64,000 bases of DNA from Nitrospirota bacterium (GCA_024275315.1 JAJRZK010000029.1:54516-118515); one strand, 5' to 3'; shown: positions 35,774 through 44,882, counted from the stretch's first letter. Notes: generated by a model from the sequence alone, not told the origin. Translations and numbers: made by a program.

Positions 35774-36488
35774 CGGCAACCCCTCCCTTCAGATACATCA
35801 CGGAAGGATGCGTGCCCTTATCTTCAAAAAGGCGAATCATCCGGCCGCTGTGGACCAACTCGTGGACCTTGCTTTCATGGTCGTTGATGTTCCCGAATGT
35901 TATCGCGTTGGTGGGGCAGGTTTGCGCGCACGCCGGCTGGATCTCCCCGTCTTCCACATCCCTGCCTTCATCCTTGGCGGTGTCTTTGCCTCTCCGGATT
36001 CTCTGCATGCACATCGTACATTTCTCCATGATGCCCTTTTCACGCAGGGAAACATCGGGGTTGAGCTGGTTGCTCTCCGGCCCTTCGAAGTTGGAGTCGT
36101 ACCAGTTGAAATACCTGACGGAATAGGGGCAGTTGTTGCCGCAAAACCTGGTGCCTATACAGCGGTTGTAAACCTGGACGTTGAGACCTTCCGGGTTCTG
36201 GTATGTGGCCCAGACGGGGCATACGGATTCACATGGGGCGTAATCGCAGTGCTGGCACATCATGGGCAGGAACCGTACCTTCACATCCGGATACGTGCCT
36301 TCTATATAGCGCTCTATCCGGAGCCAATGCATTTTCCGGCCGAGCTCCGCCTGCTTTTCACCGACAGTCGCGATATTGTTCTCCGCCTGGCAGGCCACAA
36401 CGCATGCGCCGCACCCGTTGCACCGGTCCAGGTCGATTGTCATCGCCCATTTGTAATCATTCTGTTTCTTATAATTGAAAGATTTCAC
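35763..36488 (-). CDS. Four-cluster ferredoxin subunit, ActB2-like
   Basis: A 241-aa protein of the DmsB/NrfC type with four Cys clusters: CNGCGACVVACQ, CQHCDYAPCESVCP, CIGTRFCGNNCP, and CTMC with CAQTCP. There is no signal peptide, as expected for a subunit exported together with a Tat partner. In classical alternative complex III this part is the C-terminal half of ActB; here it is a separate gene overlapping the molybdopterin-type subunit gene by 20 bases. Confidence 0.9.
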   Translation of the reverse strand: MKSFNYKKQNDYKWAMTIDLDRCNGCGACVVACQAENNIATVGEKQAELGRKMHWLRIERYIEGTYPDVKVRFLPMMCQHCDYAPCESVCPVWATYQNPEGLNVQVYNRCIGTRFCGNNCPYSVRYFNWYDSNFEGPESNQLNPDVSLREKGIMEKCTMCMQRIRRGKDTAKDEGRDVEDGEIQPACAQTCPTNAITFGNINDHESKVHELVHSGRMIRLFEDKGTHPSVMYLKGGVADVI

Positions 36489-38715
36489 CCTTATACTCCC
36501 CTTCAGGATGAGCGCTTCGAAGCATAACCACCGACCCTCCCGCCTTTTTCACGTTTACCTTGCATGATCTCCAGGCCAGCGCTCCAGATTGGCTGTCCAT
36601 CCCGGTTCCAATCAGTTTCATCGGATTGGCGCCGCGGTTGTTGGCGATCTCCCCATACTCGGTGTGGCCATACCCCAATGGTATAGAGATCACATCCGGG
36701 CGAATACCGACATATGGAAACACAGGCGCGGTAATCGACCCGTGCGGCGATGTCACAGTCACCAGGTCCCCTTCTATCAGGCCGTACTTAGAGGCGGTAG
36801 CGGGGTTCATCTCCACCCAGGACTGCCACATCAACGTGGTGATCGGGTCCGGGGCTTCCTGTAGCCATCCCTGATTGGCGCCGGCGCCGCGTCCCATGTG
36901 CACCGTCTGGTAAAGATGCAGATGATATGGAAAACCGCTCCCCCCCTCAAAGCTGGGATCGTTCACCTTGAGCCTGTTCTTCATCGCCCAAAGCTTGTCG
37001 TTCGACGGCGTTTCGCTGGGTTCCTGCTCTTCTTCGGATGGCCACCACCCCCCTTTGCTCAGCAAGGTCCGCCAAGCGGCGTCGCGGGACAAAGTCGGGT
37101 CTATCTCCAGCATTTCCGCGCGAAACTTGTCCACAATTTTCCGGATATACTCCTCGCCGTTTTTGGCGGGTATCTTCATCCCGGCTTTCCCGGCGGCGGC
37201 CAAAAGAACGTCGGTGGCGGACCGGGTGTCATTAAAAGGTCGAATGACCGGCTGTCGCAGATTGAGAACAGGCACACCCGGGACAAAGTTGGGCACCTGG
37301 GCGGACCAGCTCTCCAGCCAGTGATGATCGGGAAGGACCAGATCCGCCTGGGACGTGGTTTCGTCCATGAAATTGGCGAAAGCGGCCACAAACCCGACCT
37401 TGCCAAGCGCCGTCTTGACATCAAGACTCGCAGGTGTGTCGAACACCGGATTGGTATGATGAATCACACCGACCTTGTATTTCCCGGCCGACATGGCGTC
37501 GACTAATTCTTTTAATCTTCTGAATGTCTGTTTTTCCGGAGCAAGACCGAACCATGCGAGCATACGCTGTTTCAGGTCCTGGTCGGACACGGGAGTGTGC
37601 CTTGGTTTGATGCGAAGCTTTTCCCGCCCGATCTCGTAGGAGACCATGTTCAAAAACGCCACCGCGTCGAGCCCCTCGACACCATTCGAGTATCCGGCGA
37701 TGTCGTCCCCCGCTATGGCGACCGCGGGAGCCTCGTCTATGAATGGCCGGGCGATCCTGCGAATCAGCTCCGCCTTGATCTCCACCTTATCGGCGACTTT
37801 TTCCGGCGCATACTCCGCGAGCGCCTCGCTCCAGCGGCCCAGCGCGTTTCTCTGTATGGATTGGGCCAGCCCTCTGCTTATCACGGATTCGACAACCACA
37901 TGGGCGATCGACAGGGCGAGAACCCCCAGGTAACCGGGAGGAACGGGAAACCATTTGTCACACGACGCCGCGGTGGATGAAAGGCGGCTACCGCAATAGA
38001 CAAGCCTTCCACGAATGGACGGGCGGTCACGCCTGCTTGCCCCGAAAGACCTGGCGAAAAACACCGGGTTACGGTCCGACTCGAAAATATCAGCCCCCAG
38101 AAGAAGTGAAAACTCCGCGTTTTCAAGGTCAGGGTACGGGGTGTGAGGGTATTCGTTGAGGGTGGCCCCTCCGGCAAACTGTGATTCCTTCCCGGGGTCG
38201 TGATTCGTGGCCATGGTAAAACCGCTCATCTTGCCCAGAATAGCGTTTGCGACTCCGGCTGTGATATCGTTATTTCCGCTGTTAAGATAGAAGACGCTCC
38301 CCTCGGCCCCGGCCAGCTTCTCGCCCAGCGTCGCGATGGCTTTTTCCCATGTCACCGGCTCGAACTTGCCAGACCCTTTGGCCCCCTTGCGCATCAACGG
38401 CTGGGTGAGCCGATCCCTGTGATACACTCTCTGCACCGCCGCCTGACCCTTCGCGCAAAGTTTCCCGCCGTTTACAGGATGTACGGCGTTACCTTCTATT
38501 TTCTTGGCCCTGCCATTGACCGTACGCACTATAACACCGCAACCCGAGTTGCATTCGGCGCAGGTTGTGGCATACCAGTAACCATCGACAGGGTTAACTC
38601 CGTCGTCCGGCCGTGTTACGAACGGGATAACTTTTTTCGTAACTTGACCACAGGCGCCAAGGACGCCTGACGAGGCGGTTACCGCCCCAACCTTTAAAAA
38701 CGAACGTCTATCCAT
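36469..38715 (-). CDS. Tat-exported molybdopterin-oxidoreductase-type subunit, ActB1-like
   Basis: A 748-aa protein with a Tat signal (MDRRSFLKVGAVTASSGVLG). Near residue 55 it has a full CAECNSGC plus KLCAKG set, the four Cys that hold a [4Fe-4S] cluster in molybdenum bis-PGD enzymes. Later blocks WYPVPPGYLGV-like and a C-terminal DLVTVTSPHGS beta-barrel domain belong to the same superfamily. In characterised alternative complex III the corresponding ActB1 domain carries neither molybdenum nor this cluster, so retention of the Cys set is notable. Moco synthesis genes elsewhere in the window leave open whether it is a true molybdoenzyme. Confidence 0.87.
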   Translation of the reverse strand: MDRRSFLKVGAVTASSGVLGACGQVTKKVIPFVTRPDDGVNPVDGYWYATTCAECNSGCGVIVRTVNGRAKKIEGNAVHPVNGGKLCAKGQAAVQRVYHRDRLTQPLMRKGAKGSGKFEPVTWEKAIATLGEKLAGAEGSVFYLNSGNNDITAGVANAILGKMSGFTMATNHDPGKESQFAGGATLNEYPHTPYPDLENAEFSLLLGADIFESDRNPVFFARSFGASRRDRPSIRGRLVYCGSRLSSTAASCDKWFPVPPGYLGVLALSIAHVVVESVISRGLAQSIQRNALGRWSEALAEYAPEKVADKVEIKAELIRRIARPFIDEAPAVAIAGDDIAGYSNGVEGLDAVAFLNMVSYEIGREKLRIKPRHTPVSDQDLKQRMLAWFGLAPEKQTFRRLKELVDAMSAGKYKVGVIHHTNPVFDTPASLDVKTALGKVGFVAAFANFMDETTSQADLVLPDHHWLESWSAQVPNFVPGVPVLNLRQPVIRPFNDTRSATDVLLAAAGKAGMKIPAKNGEEYIRKIVDKFRAEMLEIDPTLSRDAAWRTLLSKGGWWPSEEEQEPSETPSNDKLWAMKNRLKVNDPSFEGGSGFPYHLHLYQTVHMGRGAGANQGWLQEAPDPITTLMWQSWVEMNPATASKYGLIEGDLVTVTSPHGSITAPVFPYVGIRPDVISIPLGYGHTEYGEIANNRGANPMKLIGTGMDSQSGALAWRSCKVNVKKAGGSVVMLRSAHPEGEYKGEIFQL

Positions 38716-38733
38716 TACTATTGCCCAATCAAA

Positions 38734-39264
38734 TCAGGTGTGACATGTCCAACAATCTGTAGGAGCGCCGTTTTCCTGGTGACATGAAAGACAAAAACCC
38801 ATCTTGAAATCGTTGCTCCTGTAGACCACTTCCATGGTTTCAATCGGCCCATGACATTTCTGGCATTTCACGCCTTTTCTAATGTGCCGCTTGTGGTTGA
38901 ACCAGACATGATCCGGCAGATCGAACACCCTTTTCCATTCGATAGGCTTGTCATTATCGTAGTAGTCGTTCAGCTTTTGCGCCTCTGGCTTGTTCGCTCC
39001 GAGAAACTCGTGACAATTCATACATTTCTGGGTGGACGGAACCCCCGCCATTTCGCTTCTGCGCGCGAACGTGTGGCAGTATTGGCACGGTATCTTGTTG
39101 TCTCCGGCGTGAAGCTTGTGGGAATAGGCGATCGGCTGAACCGGCTTGTGGGTGGTCAGATAAATGGGGCCAAAGTAGTTGACACCAAACCCTGAAAGCG
39201 CGCCAAGGGCGGCTATGGTAAGAAACGCCAGCGCGCCTTTTCCTATCGGTGAAATCGAACTCAT
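38734..39264 (-). CDS. actA: Pentahaem membrane-anchored cytochrome, ActA-like
   Basis: A 176-aa protein with an uncleaved N-terminal membrane helix (GALAFLTIAALGALSGFGV) and five CxxCH haem sites: CQYCH, CMNCH, CQKCH, CLSCH and CWTCH. ActA of alternative complex III has this size and haem number and connects the Fe-S subunit to the monohaem cytochrome. It is the first gene of the operon, 18 bases ahead of the ActB1 gene. Confidence 0.9.
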   Translation of the reverse strand: MSSISPIGKGALAFLTIAALGALSGFGVNYFGPIYLTTHKPVQPIAYSHKLHAGDNKIPCQYCHTFARRSEMAGVPSTQKCMNCHEFLGANKPEAQKLNDYYDNDKPIEWKRVFDLPDHVWFNHKRHIRKGVKCQKCHGPIETMEVVYRSNDFKMGFCLSCHQENGAPTDCWTCHT

Positions 39265-39751
39265 ATCTTGGTTCCGCTCCGGTTTAACTCAAACAAGGCC
39301 TCGCGCAACCACCGCCGGAAGTTGTCACCGTAAAAGCCAGGGAGGAAACGGCGTTGTCGTCCAATTCCATGTCCTCTTTGATCATAACAACATCCCCCGT
39401 TGCAAGCGAAGACTGCACACACAGCCCACCTTCAAATTACACGATGCTTTTTTATGTGAGTGACTTACAAACGCCAATTTGGCGAAAACAGCGTCGGAAC
39501 CCCTCCTCGACTCTGAAGTATTCTACACATCCTGAGATAAAATGCAACACGTATATACACTTTTTTTTATTTTTATTTTTGCCGAAACGATAACGCTGGA
39601 TAACTATTGGAAAACCGGCTTGTAAAAACCGGTGACGACAGGAGCTTAAGTAATTTTAATTCAATCTGTTATTGCGCCACACTTTTGATCGCGCGGTAAG
39701 GCGACAAACTGCGCCGGAGCTTGAGCGCCCTGTTGTGTGCGGCGTTTTTCT
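39265..39751. other. Long non-coding gap with the act operon leader
   Basis: A 487-base stretch between the end of the DUF2156 gene and actA. I see no gene in it. It contains a T-rich run (TTTTTTTTATTTTTATTTTT on the plus strand near 39560-39580), a candidate promoter for act, and a short inverted repeat ACCGG/CCGGT at 39614-39633 that is followed on the minus strand by TTT and may terminate the upstream transcript. Confidence 0.6.
39520..39547 (-). promoter_or_regulatory. Candidate promoter of the act operon
   Basis: On the minus strand TTGCAT (39547-39542) and TAGAAT (39525-39520) are spaced by 16 bp. Transcription from it would give a leader of about 250 bases before actA. Confidence 0.5.
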
Positions 39752-40063
39752 TCAGATCACCCCGATCATTCTTCCGGCGAAAAAAAGCTCTTTTATTGGA
39801 AAGCGGGATTTTGTCGCCATGTAGACTTTGCGCGTCGGGGCTCTGTACCTGCGTTTATGAAATGATAGCGATCTGAAACCATAAAACCGGTTCGTGATCG
39901 CGGAGTTGTACGTCCATCGAAAAAGACGCATGGTAAAAAAGCTGTATTTGAATTCCGACCTGCTGTTGTCTTCTATGTTGCAGGCTGGCATCAGGCCCAG
40001 GTATAGTTTCTTGGCGCCCTGTTTCCTGAAGGTCTCCATGGCTTCGTGTATCACCCAGGCCAA
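39752..40063 (-). pseudogene. DUF2156 protein, C-terminal piece after an in-frame stop
   Basis: These 103 codons are in the same frame as the N-terminal piece and begin three codons after its TAA. They read AWVIHEAMETFRKQGAKKLYLGLMPAC, the end of the lysyltransferase-like DUF2156 fold, followed by a basic tail. If translated alone it would need to start at the TTG at 40063 and would lack half of the fold. Best read as the remainder of one broken gene. Confidence 0.7.
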
Positions 40064-40069
40064 CGTCCC

Positions 40070-40747
40070 TTACGGAGCGTCCGGGAGACGCCTGAGTATG
40101 GAAGGACAATATCCCTGGATTCTCTGTCCGGCCCAAACCGGATCAAAGTTGACGTACCCGACCATTTTGTCTCCCACATACGCATAAAATTTCCGCACAT
40201 CGGGGTTATCTTCGTACGCCGGTCTTCTGGTGATAAACCACATTTCCTTCGGATGTTTTTTGAGTCGCTTGAGCCACTGGTCGCTGATTTCCCTGGTTTG
40301 GGCGTATATGTTCCTGTCACCATAAATCTCCCTGACCACCAGCCCTTTTCGTTTGGCCGTATTGTGCAAATGCCGGATATCCATCTTTTTACGACCATCC
40401 CAGTTGTATGTGGGAATGTCAATTATAGCCTCTTCCCCCATCTCGTTAACAAAGTAACCAAGGCTATCCAACGCCATGGCGGCAGGTTGCGTGATATGAA
40501 AAAAGGTGATCGACTTGTGGGTGGAGTCAAATTTTTCCACTATCGGCTTCAGATCGACCCTGGAACAAACAGGATCAGCCAGGGCGAACCGGCAGGGTCC
40601 ATAATCCTCGTACGCGATATAACCGTCCGGCAACACGTCGAAATAATCGAGGCCAGGTTGCATGGTGTGGTACGAAAGAGAGTTGAGCCCATAGGCTTTC
40701 AGCAATTCCCACCGTTGGCTTATCGAATCTACGGACGAATTGCCCAT
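40070..40747 (-). pseudogene. DUF2156 (phosphatidylglycerol lysyltransferase C-terminal-like) protein, N-terminal piece
   Basis: DUF2156 proteins have the double GNAT-type fold of aminoacyl-phosphatidylglycerol synthases and occur as soluble or membrane-linked acyl or aminoacyl transferases. This piece (225 aa from ATG 40747) contains YGLNSLSYHTMQPGLDYF, FALADPVCS, LGYFVNEMGEEAIIDI and YCPSILRRLPDAP, then TAA at 40072-40070. The family normally continues at this point with a short linker and an IHEA(ME)TF block, which is exactly what follows in frame. One base change would restore a protein of about 331 residues. Confidence 0.75.
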
Positions 40748-40780
40748 TAACAAAAACGGTTCAGGCGAGGTCGCGGGTGT

Positions 40781-41059
40781 TCAGGGGCATGTCTGCGTCG
40801 TCGCCATGCTTTTCTCATATTTTTTGGCCTGCCTTACAAACTCGAGAACAAAACCGTTTATCGCCCTAAGCAGGAAACCTTGCCCTGACGAAGATGACAA
40901 CTCGCCGACCCAAAAAACGGAGCGGACAAACGCCACGCAGGGCAAAAACACCAGACGAAAATAAACGGCGATTTTAAAAGTCGATATTTCCGCAGAGTCC
41001 GAACTCTGGAGGGACGATTTCAGGTCTATCTCCCTTATGACACTGCCCTGAACTGTCAT
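40781..41059 (-). CDS. Small protein resembling a glycosyltransferase C-terminal segment
   Basis: The track ORF starts inside the cytochrome gene; I start at ATG 41059, which overlaps the cytochrome stop as ATGA, giving 92 aa. The region KIAVYFRLVFLPCVAFVRS, then a Gly-rich turn (SSSSGQGFLLRAI), FVLEFVRQAKKYE resembles the amphipathic tail of GT2 enzymes of the WaaE type, without any catalytic domain. It may be a free-standing membrane-associated protein or a relic. The overlap with the cytochrome gene argues that it is translated. Confidence 0.5.
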   Translation of the reverse strand: MTVQGSVIREIDLKSSLQSSDSAEISTFKIAVYFRLVFLPCVAFVRSVFWVGELSSSSGQGFLLRAINGFVLEFVRQAKKYEKSMATTQTCP

Positions 41060-42372
41060 TCTAACCGGTCTTGTTCCAGTGATTTTGATTTTAGCCACAA
41101 CGCGCCGCAAAACCCGAGAAACACCACCCACGACACCGCCAGGCCTATTTTGCGGGTGTGTATCTCCGCCCACATCTGGTCAACGGTCTCTTGCACATTC
41201 CGGGAAACATTTATAATTTTACCGGATCGTTTTTTTAGCGTTTCCACATCGAGCTTGTGGGTCAGCGCGTTGAGCTCCTTGAGGTTGTCCGCCGTTTTGT
41301 CCATGTTCTCCACAAGACCGGAGACCTCAAATCCGCCATGGGCGTTGTTTATGAAATCATCCAGACCTTCCCTGGCTTTCGCCACGGCGGATGTCGTGGA
41401 TATCATCACAGCCTGTATTTCCTCCCCCACCTTGTAGGCCTTGTCGGTTTTGTCATGGCACCCGATACAATCTATATCCTCGTCGCCCGTAAACTTTTTT
41501 ACAGTCGGGCGCAAAACATCGTGATTGTTATGGCACGAAAGGCAAATAGGCTCCCCCTCCTTCTCATATACTTTCCAGTGTGGGCTGGACTTGAAATACT
41601 CCGCCTGGGAAGCGTGACAGTTGAAACAGACGGTCCGCACCCTGGCGGATTTTGAAGATATGACGCCATGGTTGCTGTGGCAGTTCACGCAGGTGGGAAC
41701 CAGCAGATCACCCTTGGAAAACAGTTCGTAATGCCTGCTTTTCTTATACAGCTCAAGCTGATTGAACGGTTTTCTGCGTTTTTTGAATATCTCTTTTTTG
41801 GCGTGGCAACCGCCGCACATCTGCGGAATATTGGATCTGTGTACTGTGGATTTCGGGTCCTTGACCTTTAATATCTTGTGCTTGCCATGACAACTGACGC
41901 ACGAAGGGGCTTGCTCGTCTCCGGAGGAGAGCTTCCTGCCGTGGACACTGCCGGAATAAAGCTGATGCTGGTCCGCCCGCTGGTTATACGCTCTCATAAG
42001 CTTAGCGTCAGAATGGCATTTGGAGCACAGCTTCGGTATGTCCATTGGTTTGGGCTTGCCGATAAATCCCGCTTCCGGCTCCATGGCCAGCTCCTCGTCG
42101 AAAGGGGCCCCGCCGTGGCAGTCCGCGCATCTGACGCCGACTTCCCGATGGACCGACTGCATCCAATCTTTTACAGGGGGTGTGAGAACTTCGTCTTCAA
42201 GATCGGTATGGCAGATTATGCAGTTGTAGTTGTCCGGAATGGCTGATTTTATATCAGCCGAAAACGAGGCGGGATCCTTTTTCGCCGCCGGCTTACCTTC
42301 GACTGTTGAAGACACCGCCGGCTGGGCTACCATGCAACACAGCAACAGAGCCAGAAAAAGAAAACGAAGCAT
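41056..42372 (-). CDS. Nonahaem membrane-anchored cytochrome c
   Basis: Starts at ATG 42372, where a signal peptide begins (LRFLFLALLLCCMVAQPAVS); the track ORF extends 21 codons further. The 438-aa product has nine CxxCH sites: CIICH, CADCH, CSKCH, CVSCH, CGGCH, CVNCH, CFNCH, CLSCH and CIGCH. After the haem domain come about 100 helical residues with coiled-coil character and a C-terminal membrane helix (IGLAVSWVVFLGFCGALWL). This is a periplasmic electron carrier tethered to the inner membrane. Its partner could be the act complex 1.8 kb downstream on the same strand. The first CIICH lies in a cytochrome c3/NapC-like setting; no enzymatic motif is seen. Confidence 0.85.
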   Translation of the reverse strand: MLRFLFLALLLCCMVAQPAVSSTVEGKPAAKKDPASFSADIKSAIPDNYNCIICHTDLEDEVLTPPVKDWMQSVHREVGVRCADCHGGAPFDEELAMEPEAGFIGKPKPMDIPKLCSKCHSDAKLMRAYNQRADQHQLYSGSVHGRKLSSGDEQAPSCVSCHGKHKILKVKDPKSTVHRSNIPQMCGGCHAKKEIFKKRRKPFNQLELYKKSRHYELFSKGDLLVPTCVNCHSNHGVISSKSARVRTVCFNCHASQAEYFKSSPHWKVYEKEGEPICLSCHNNHDVLRPTVKKFTGDEDIDCIGCHDKTDKAYKVGEEIQAVMISTTSAVAKAREGLDDFINNAHGGFEVSGLVENMDKTADNLKELNALTHKLDVETLKKRSGKIINVSRNVQETVDQMWAEIHTRKIGLAVSWVVFLGFCGALWLKSKSLEQDRLE

Positions 42373-42517
42373 ATTACCCCTCGTTATTCCCGATTCCCCG
42401 GCGCGTCCTCCACCCCTGTCAATCATCGGCGACAAAACACATCAACTGGGACGAAACTACGCTTAAAGCCGGTATGACAACAACGACCCAGATCAAATTC
42501 ATATAATTACCAGGCTG

Positions 42518-43792
42518 TCACTTCACCTGGATGACAAATTCCACTCGCCGGTTAAGTCTGCGTCCCTGTTTGGTGTCGTTCGTGTGCGCCGGCCTTTCTT
42601 CGCCGTAACTGATGACGAACATCCGGTCCGCCTCGATCTCAAGCTCTTTCACCAGAAACAGCTTGGCCGAACGGGCTCTTCGCTGGCCGAGTTTGGCGTT
42701 GTACCCGTTAGAGCCGATGGAGCAGGTATGCCCCTCGACAACAAGCCTTACGTTCGGGTTGTTTTTCAGCTTTCCGGCGTTACGGGCCAGCGTATCCCTG
42801 GCTGTGGCGGTCAGCTCGTCGCTGTCGAATTTAAAATGTATCCCTTCGAGGACAATGGTCACCACCTCTTCCGCCTGGCCCTGTCCAGAATCGGCGGGTG
42901 TGACAGCTTCCTCTTTTGCGCCAGTCTCCTCCACGGCGGCGACGGGTTCAGCCGATACGCCCGCTCCCGCCAGTTTCGGCCTGCCAAGGCCCCGTCCGAT
43001 CGTTATACCGGCAAGCCACATATAGTTGGGGCTTTCCTGGCCGTCGCCTCCGCCCCAGGATCCATAACCGGCGGTGACGCTCGCCCAGTCGCTGATGTAA
43101 TAACGCACACCAAGCGACAAAAGGGAGTTATCGTCGCGCCAGGCCACCTGGTCTCCCCAGGCCTGGCCGCTCACCTCGGCGATCAGGCTCAAGTCTCCGA
43201 ACGCGAACCATTCCACGCCAGCGCCATAGAGCCATTCAGGGTCTATAGTGTCGGACTGGTGGTTGAGGTATCCCAGGTTCAGGTGCCAGGATACGTTTTC
43301 ATATTCCTTATCGATGGCAAGTTTCGCCCCGATATCAGTGTCGCCGGTGCCCAGTGACTTGTCCTTGTCTCCCATGGGCAGGGTCACCAGACCTATGAGC
43401 GCAAAACGCAGGTTATGTTTTTCGGAGTTGTAAAAATTCCATTTCGCCCCGGCCAGGCCGTCGCTGGTTCCATCCGCGTCTGCGTGATAAGAGTCGCCGT
43501 CGGTGTTCTTGGTCACAAACTGGGCGTACAGCTCGAACTGGTCGGAAACACCAAGGGTAAACGGAGCGGATATCACCGATTCGTCAACATCGTGGGTTGT
43601 GTGTTTATAGTTTGACGACCAGTAAAAACCGCCAAGACCAAAATTCATATTTCCCAGCGTCCTGGCCTTGTCCACGGTAAACAGCCCGGAACCCCCATGA
43701 ACGCTGACCTGGGCCATAGCGGGAGTGGTGATTGACAATGCAAAAGTGAATGCGACCGCCAAAACGGTTAAAATGTTCTTCACACTGAACAT
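42518..43792 (-). CDS. OmpA-family outer membrane protein
   Basis: A 424-aa protein with a signal peptide ending TPAMA. Residues about 30-270 are rich in alternating aromatic beta-strands ending in a transmembrane-barrel pattern. A Glu/Ala linker follows. From about 305 to the end is an OmpA C-terminal peptidoglycan-binding domain (FKFDSDELTATARDTL, VVEGHTCSIGSNGYN, LGQRRARSAKLFL, GRRLNRRVEFVI). It probably ties the outer membrane to peptidoglycan. It has its own promoter. Confidence 0.88.
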   Translation of the reverse strand: MFSVKNILTVLAVAFTFALSITTPAMAQVSVHGGSGLFTVDKARTLGNMNFGLGGFYWSSNYKHTTHDVDESVISAPFTLGVSDQFELYAQFVTKNTDGDSYHADADGTSDGLAGAKWNFYNSEKHNLRFALIGLVTLPMGDKDKSLGTGDTDIGAKLAIDKEYENVSWHLNLGYLNHQSDTIDPEWLYGAGVEWFAFGDLSLIAEVSGQAWGDQVAWRDDNSLLSLGVRYYISDWASVTAGYGSWGGGDGQESPNYMWLAGITIGRGLGRPKLAGAGVSAEPVAAVEETGAKEEAVTPADSGQGQAEEVVTIVLEGIHFKFDSDELTATARDTLARNAGKLKNNPNVRLVVEGHTCSIGSNGYNAKLGQRRARSAKLFLVKELEIEADRMFVISYGEERPAHTNDTKQGRRLNRRVEFVIQVK

Positions 43793-43872
43793 GTAGCCTC
43801 CAAGACTGTAAAATCGCAGGTTACGGGCAAAATCGACTTTCGGCTATTCCTAGTCCTTCCAACAGATGATTC

Positions 43873-43900
43873 ATGATACCAGACACCGAACTGATTGCAA
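43873..43900 (-). promoter_or_regulatory. Candidate promoter of the OmpA-family gene
   Basis: On the minus strand TTGCAA (43900-43895) and TATCAT (43878-43873) are spaced by 16 bp, about 80 bases before the start codon. A T7 run directly upstream (43909-43920 region) may be the tail of a terminator for pabC. Confidence 0.45.
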
Positions 43901-44027
43901 TAAATAAAAAAACCTCATGCGGCCCGATATCGGACATAAAATCCGTGCGATGAAAACCGGGGAAGAGGAGGCTCGGGGCGGGCCGTACGCTTTCGTCACG
44001 CCGTCACACGACCACATCCGGCGAAAA

Positions 44028-44882
44028 TCAATCCAGGCCGGAGATGGTCAACTGTTTGTATTTGCCTTTCAACAATCTCGTCACAGGCCCAGGCCCGGGG
44101 ATGTCGAATAGTCCGTCGACACAACTAACAGGGACAATCTCCAAAAGGGAGTTGGTGACAAAGACCTCGCTGGCCAGAGAAACTGAATCCGGGCCGAACC
44201 TGCCTTGCGCCGTTTGGATGTTCTCGTGTCTGGCCATGTCCAGCGCAATCCTCCTGGTGACGCCTTGCAGGATTCCGCATTCGCATGACGGTGTGAAAAG
44301 CGTGTCGTCTTTCAGCCAAAACAGGTTTACGGCCACGCCGGAAGCCACGTGACCATCGGTCGTAAGGACCAGCGCCTCGTCGGCGCCCTTTTTCCTGGCT
44401 TCGTCCAGTGTCAGCACCGCCTCAAGCGAACTTATGGTTTTAAGACCGCTCAATGGCGACGAGGGGTTTTTGTTTATGGATACACGCGCCAACCTGAAAC
44501 CTGCGTTGAACATCCGCTCCGACACCGGCTCATACGGCCTTAACGTAAGAGTCCATGAAGGCCGGTCGCATCCTTTGGTCCCATAGCCCCTGGGACCACG
44601 GCCCCTGGTGACGGTCAGCCGCGCCACGCCCCTGTCCACGGAGTTTTTATCCGCAAGGCCCGCCAGAGAATTTCTGACGGTCTCGTTGTCGAAGGGAATC
44701 TCCAGGTGTATCCTGTCTGCGCCGTCCCGGAGCCGGTCGAGATGACGCTCCAGCCCGAAAGGTTTACCGGCGTACAACGGTATGGTCTCAAACAAGCCAT
44801 CACCAAGCGTATACCCCCTGTCCTCCAGATCAACCAACGGTCTATCGGTCATCCCTCCGTCAACTATCGCCCACCGGCTCAT
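44028..44882 (-). CDS. pabC: Aminodeoxychorismate lyase (class IV PLP enzyme)
   Basis: PabC releases pyruvate from 4-amino-4-deoxychorismate to give 4-aminobenzoate. The 284-aa protein has the class IV aminotransferase fold with DRGYTLGDGLFETI, the GLKTISSLEAVL block with the PLP-region residues, GHVASGVAVNLFW and CGILQGVTRR. Overlap with pabB by four bases supports pabC over a branched-chain aminotransferase. The pair lies back-to-back with the H4MPT cluster, whose first committed step uses 4-aminobenzoate. Confidence 0.85.
   Translation of the reverse strand: MSRWAIVDGGMTDRPLVDLEDRGYTLGDGLFETIPLYAGKPFGLERHLDRLRDGADRIHLEIPFDNETVRNSLAGLADKNSVDRGVARLTVTRGRGPRGYGTKGCDRPSWTLTLRPYEPVSERMFNAGFRLARVSINKNPSSPLSGLKTISSLEAVLTLDEARKKGADEALVLTTDGHVASGVAVNLFWLKDDTLFTPSCECGILQGVTRRIALDMARHENIQTAQGRFGPDSVSLASEVFVTNSLLEIVPVSCVDGLFDIPGPGPVTRLLKGKYKQLTISGLD

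Noticed and set aside
15135-40072. Idea that TAA is recoded as a sense codon in this genome
   Set aside because: Several intact genes here, such as moaC, mobB, ruvA and ccmD, end normally in TAA, so only individual nonsense changes or errors remain.
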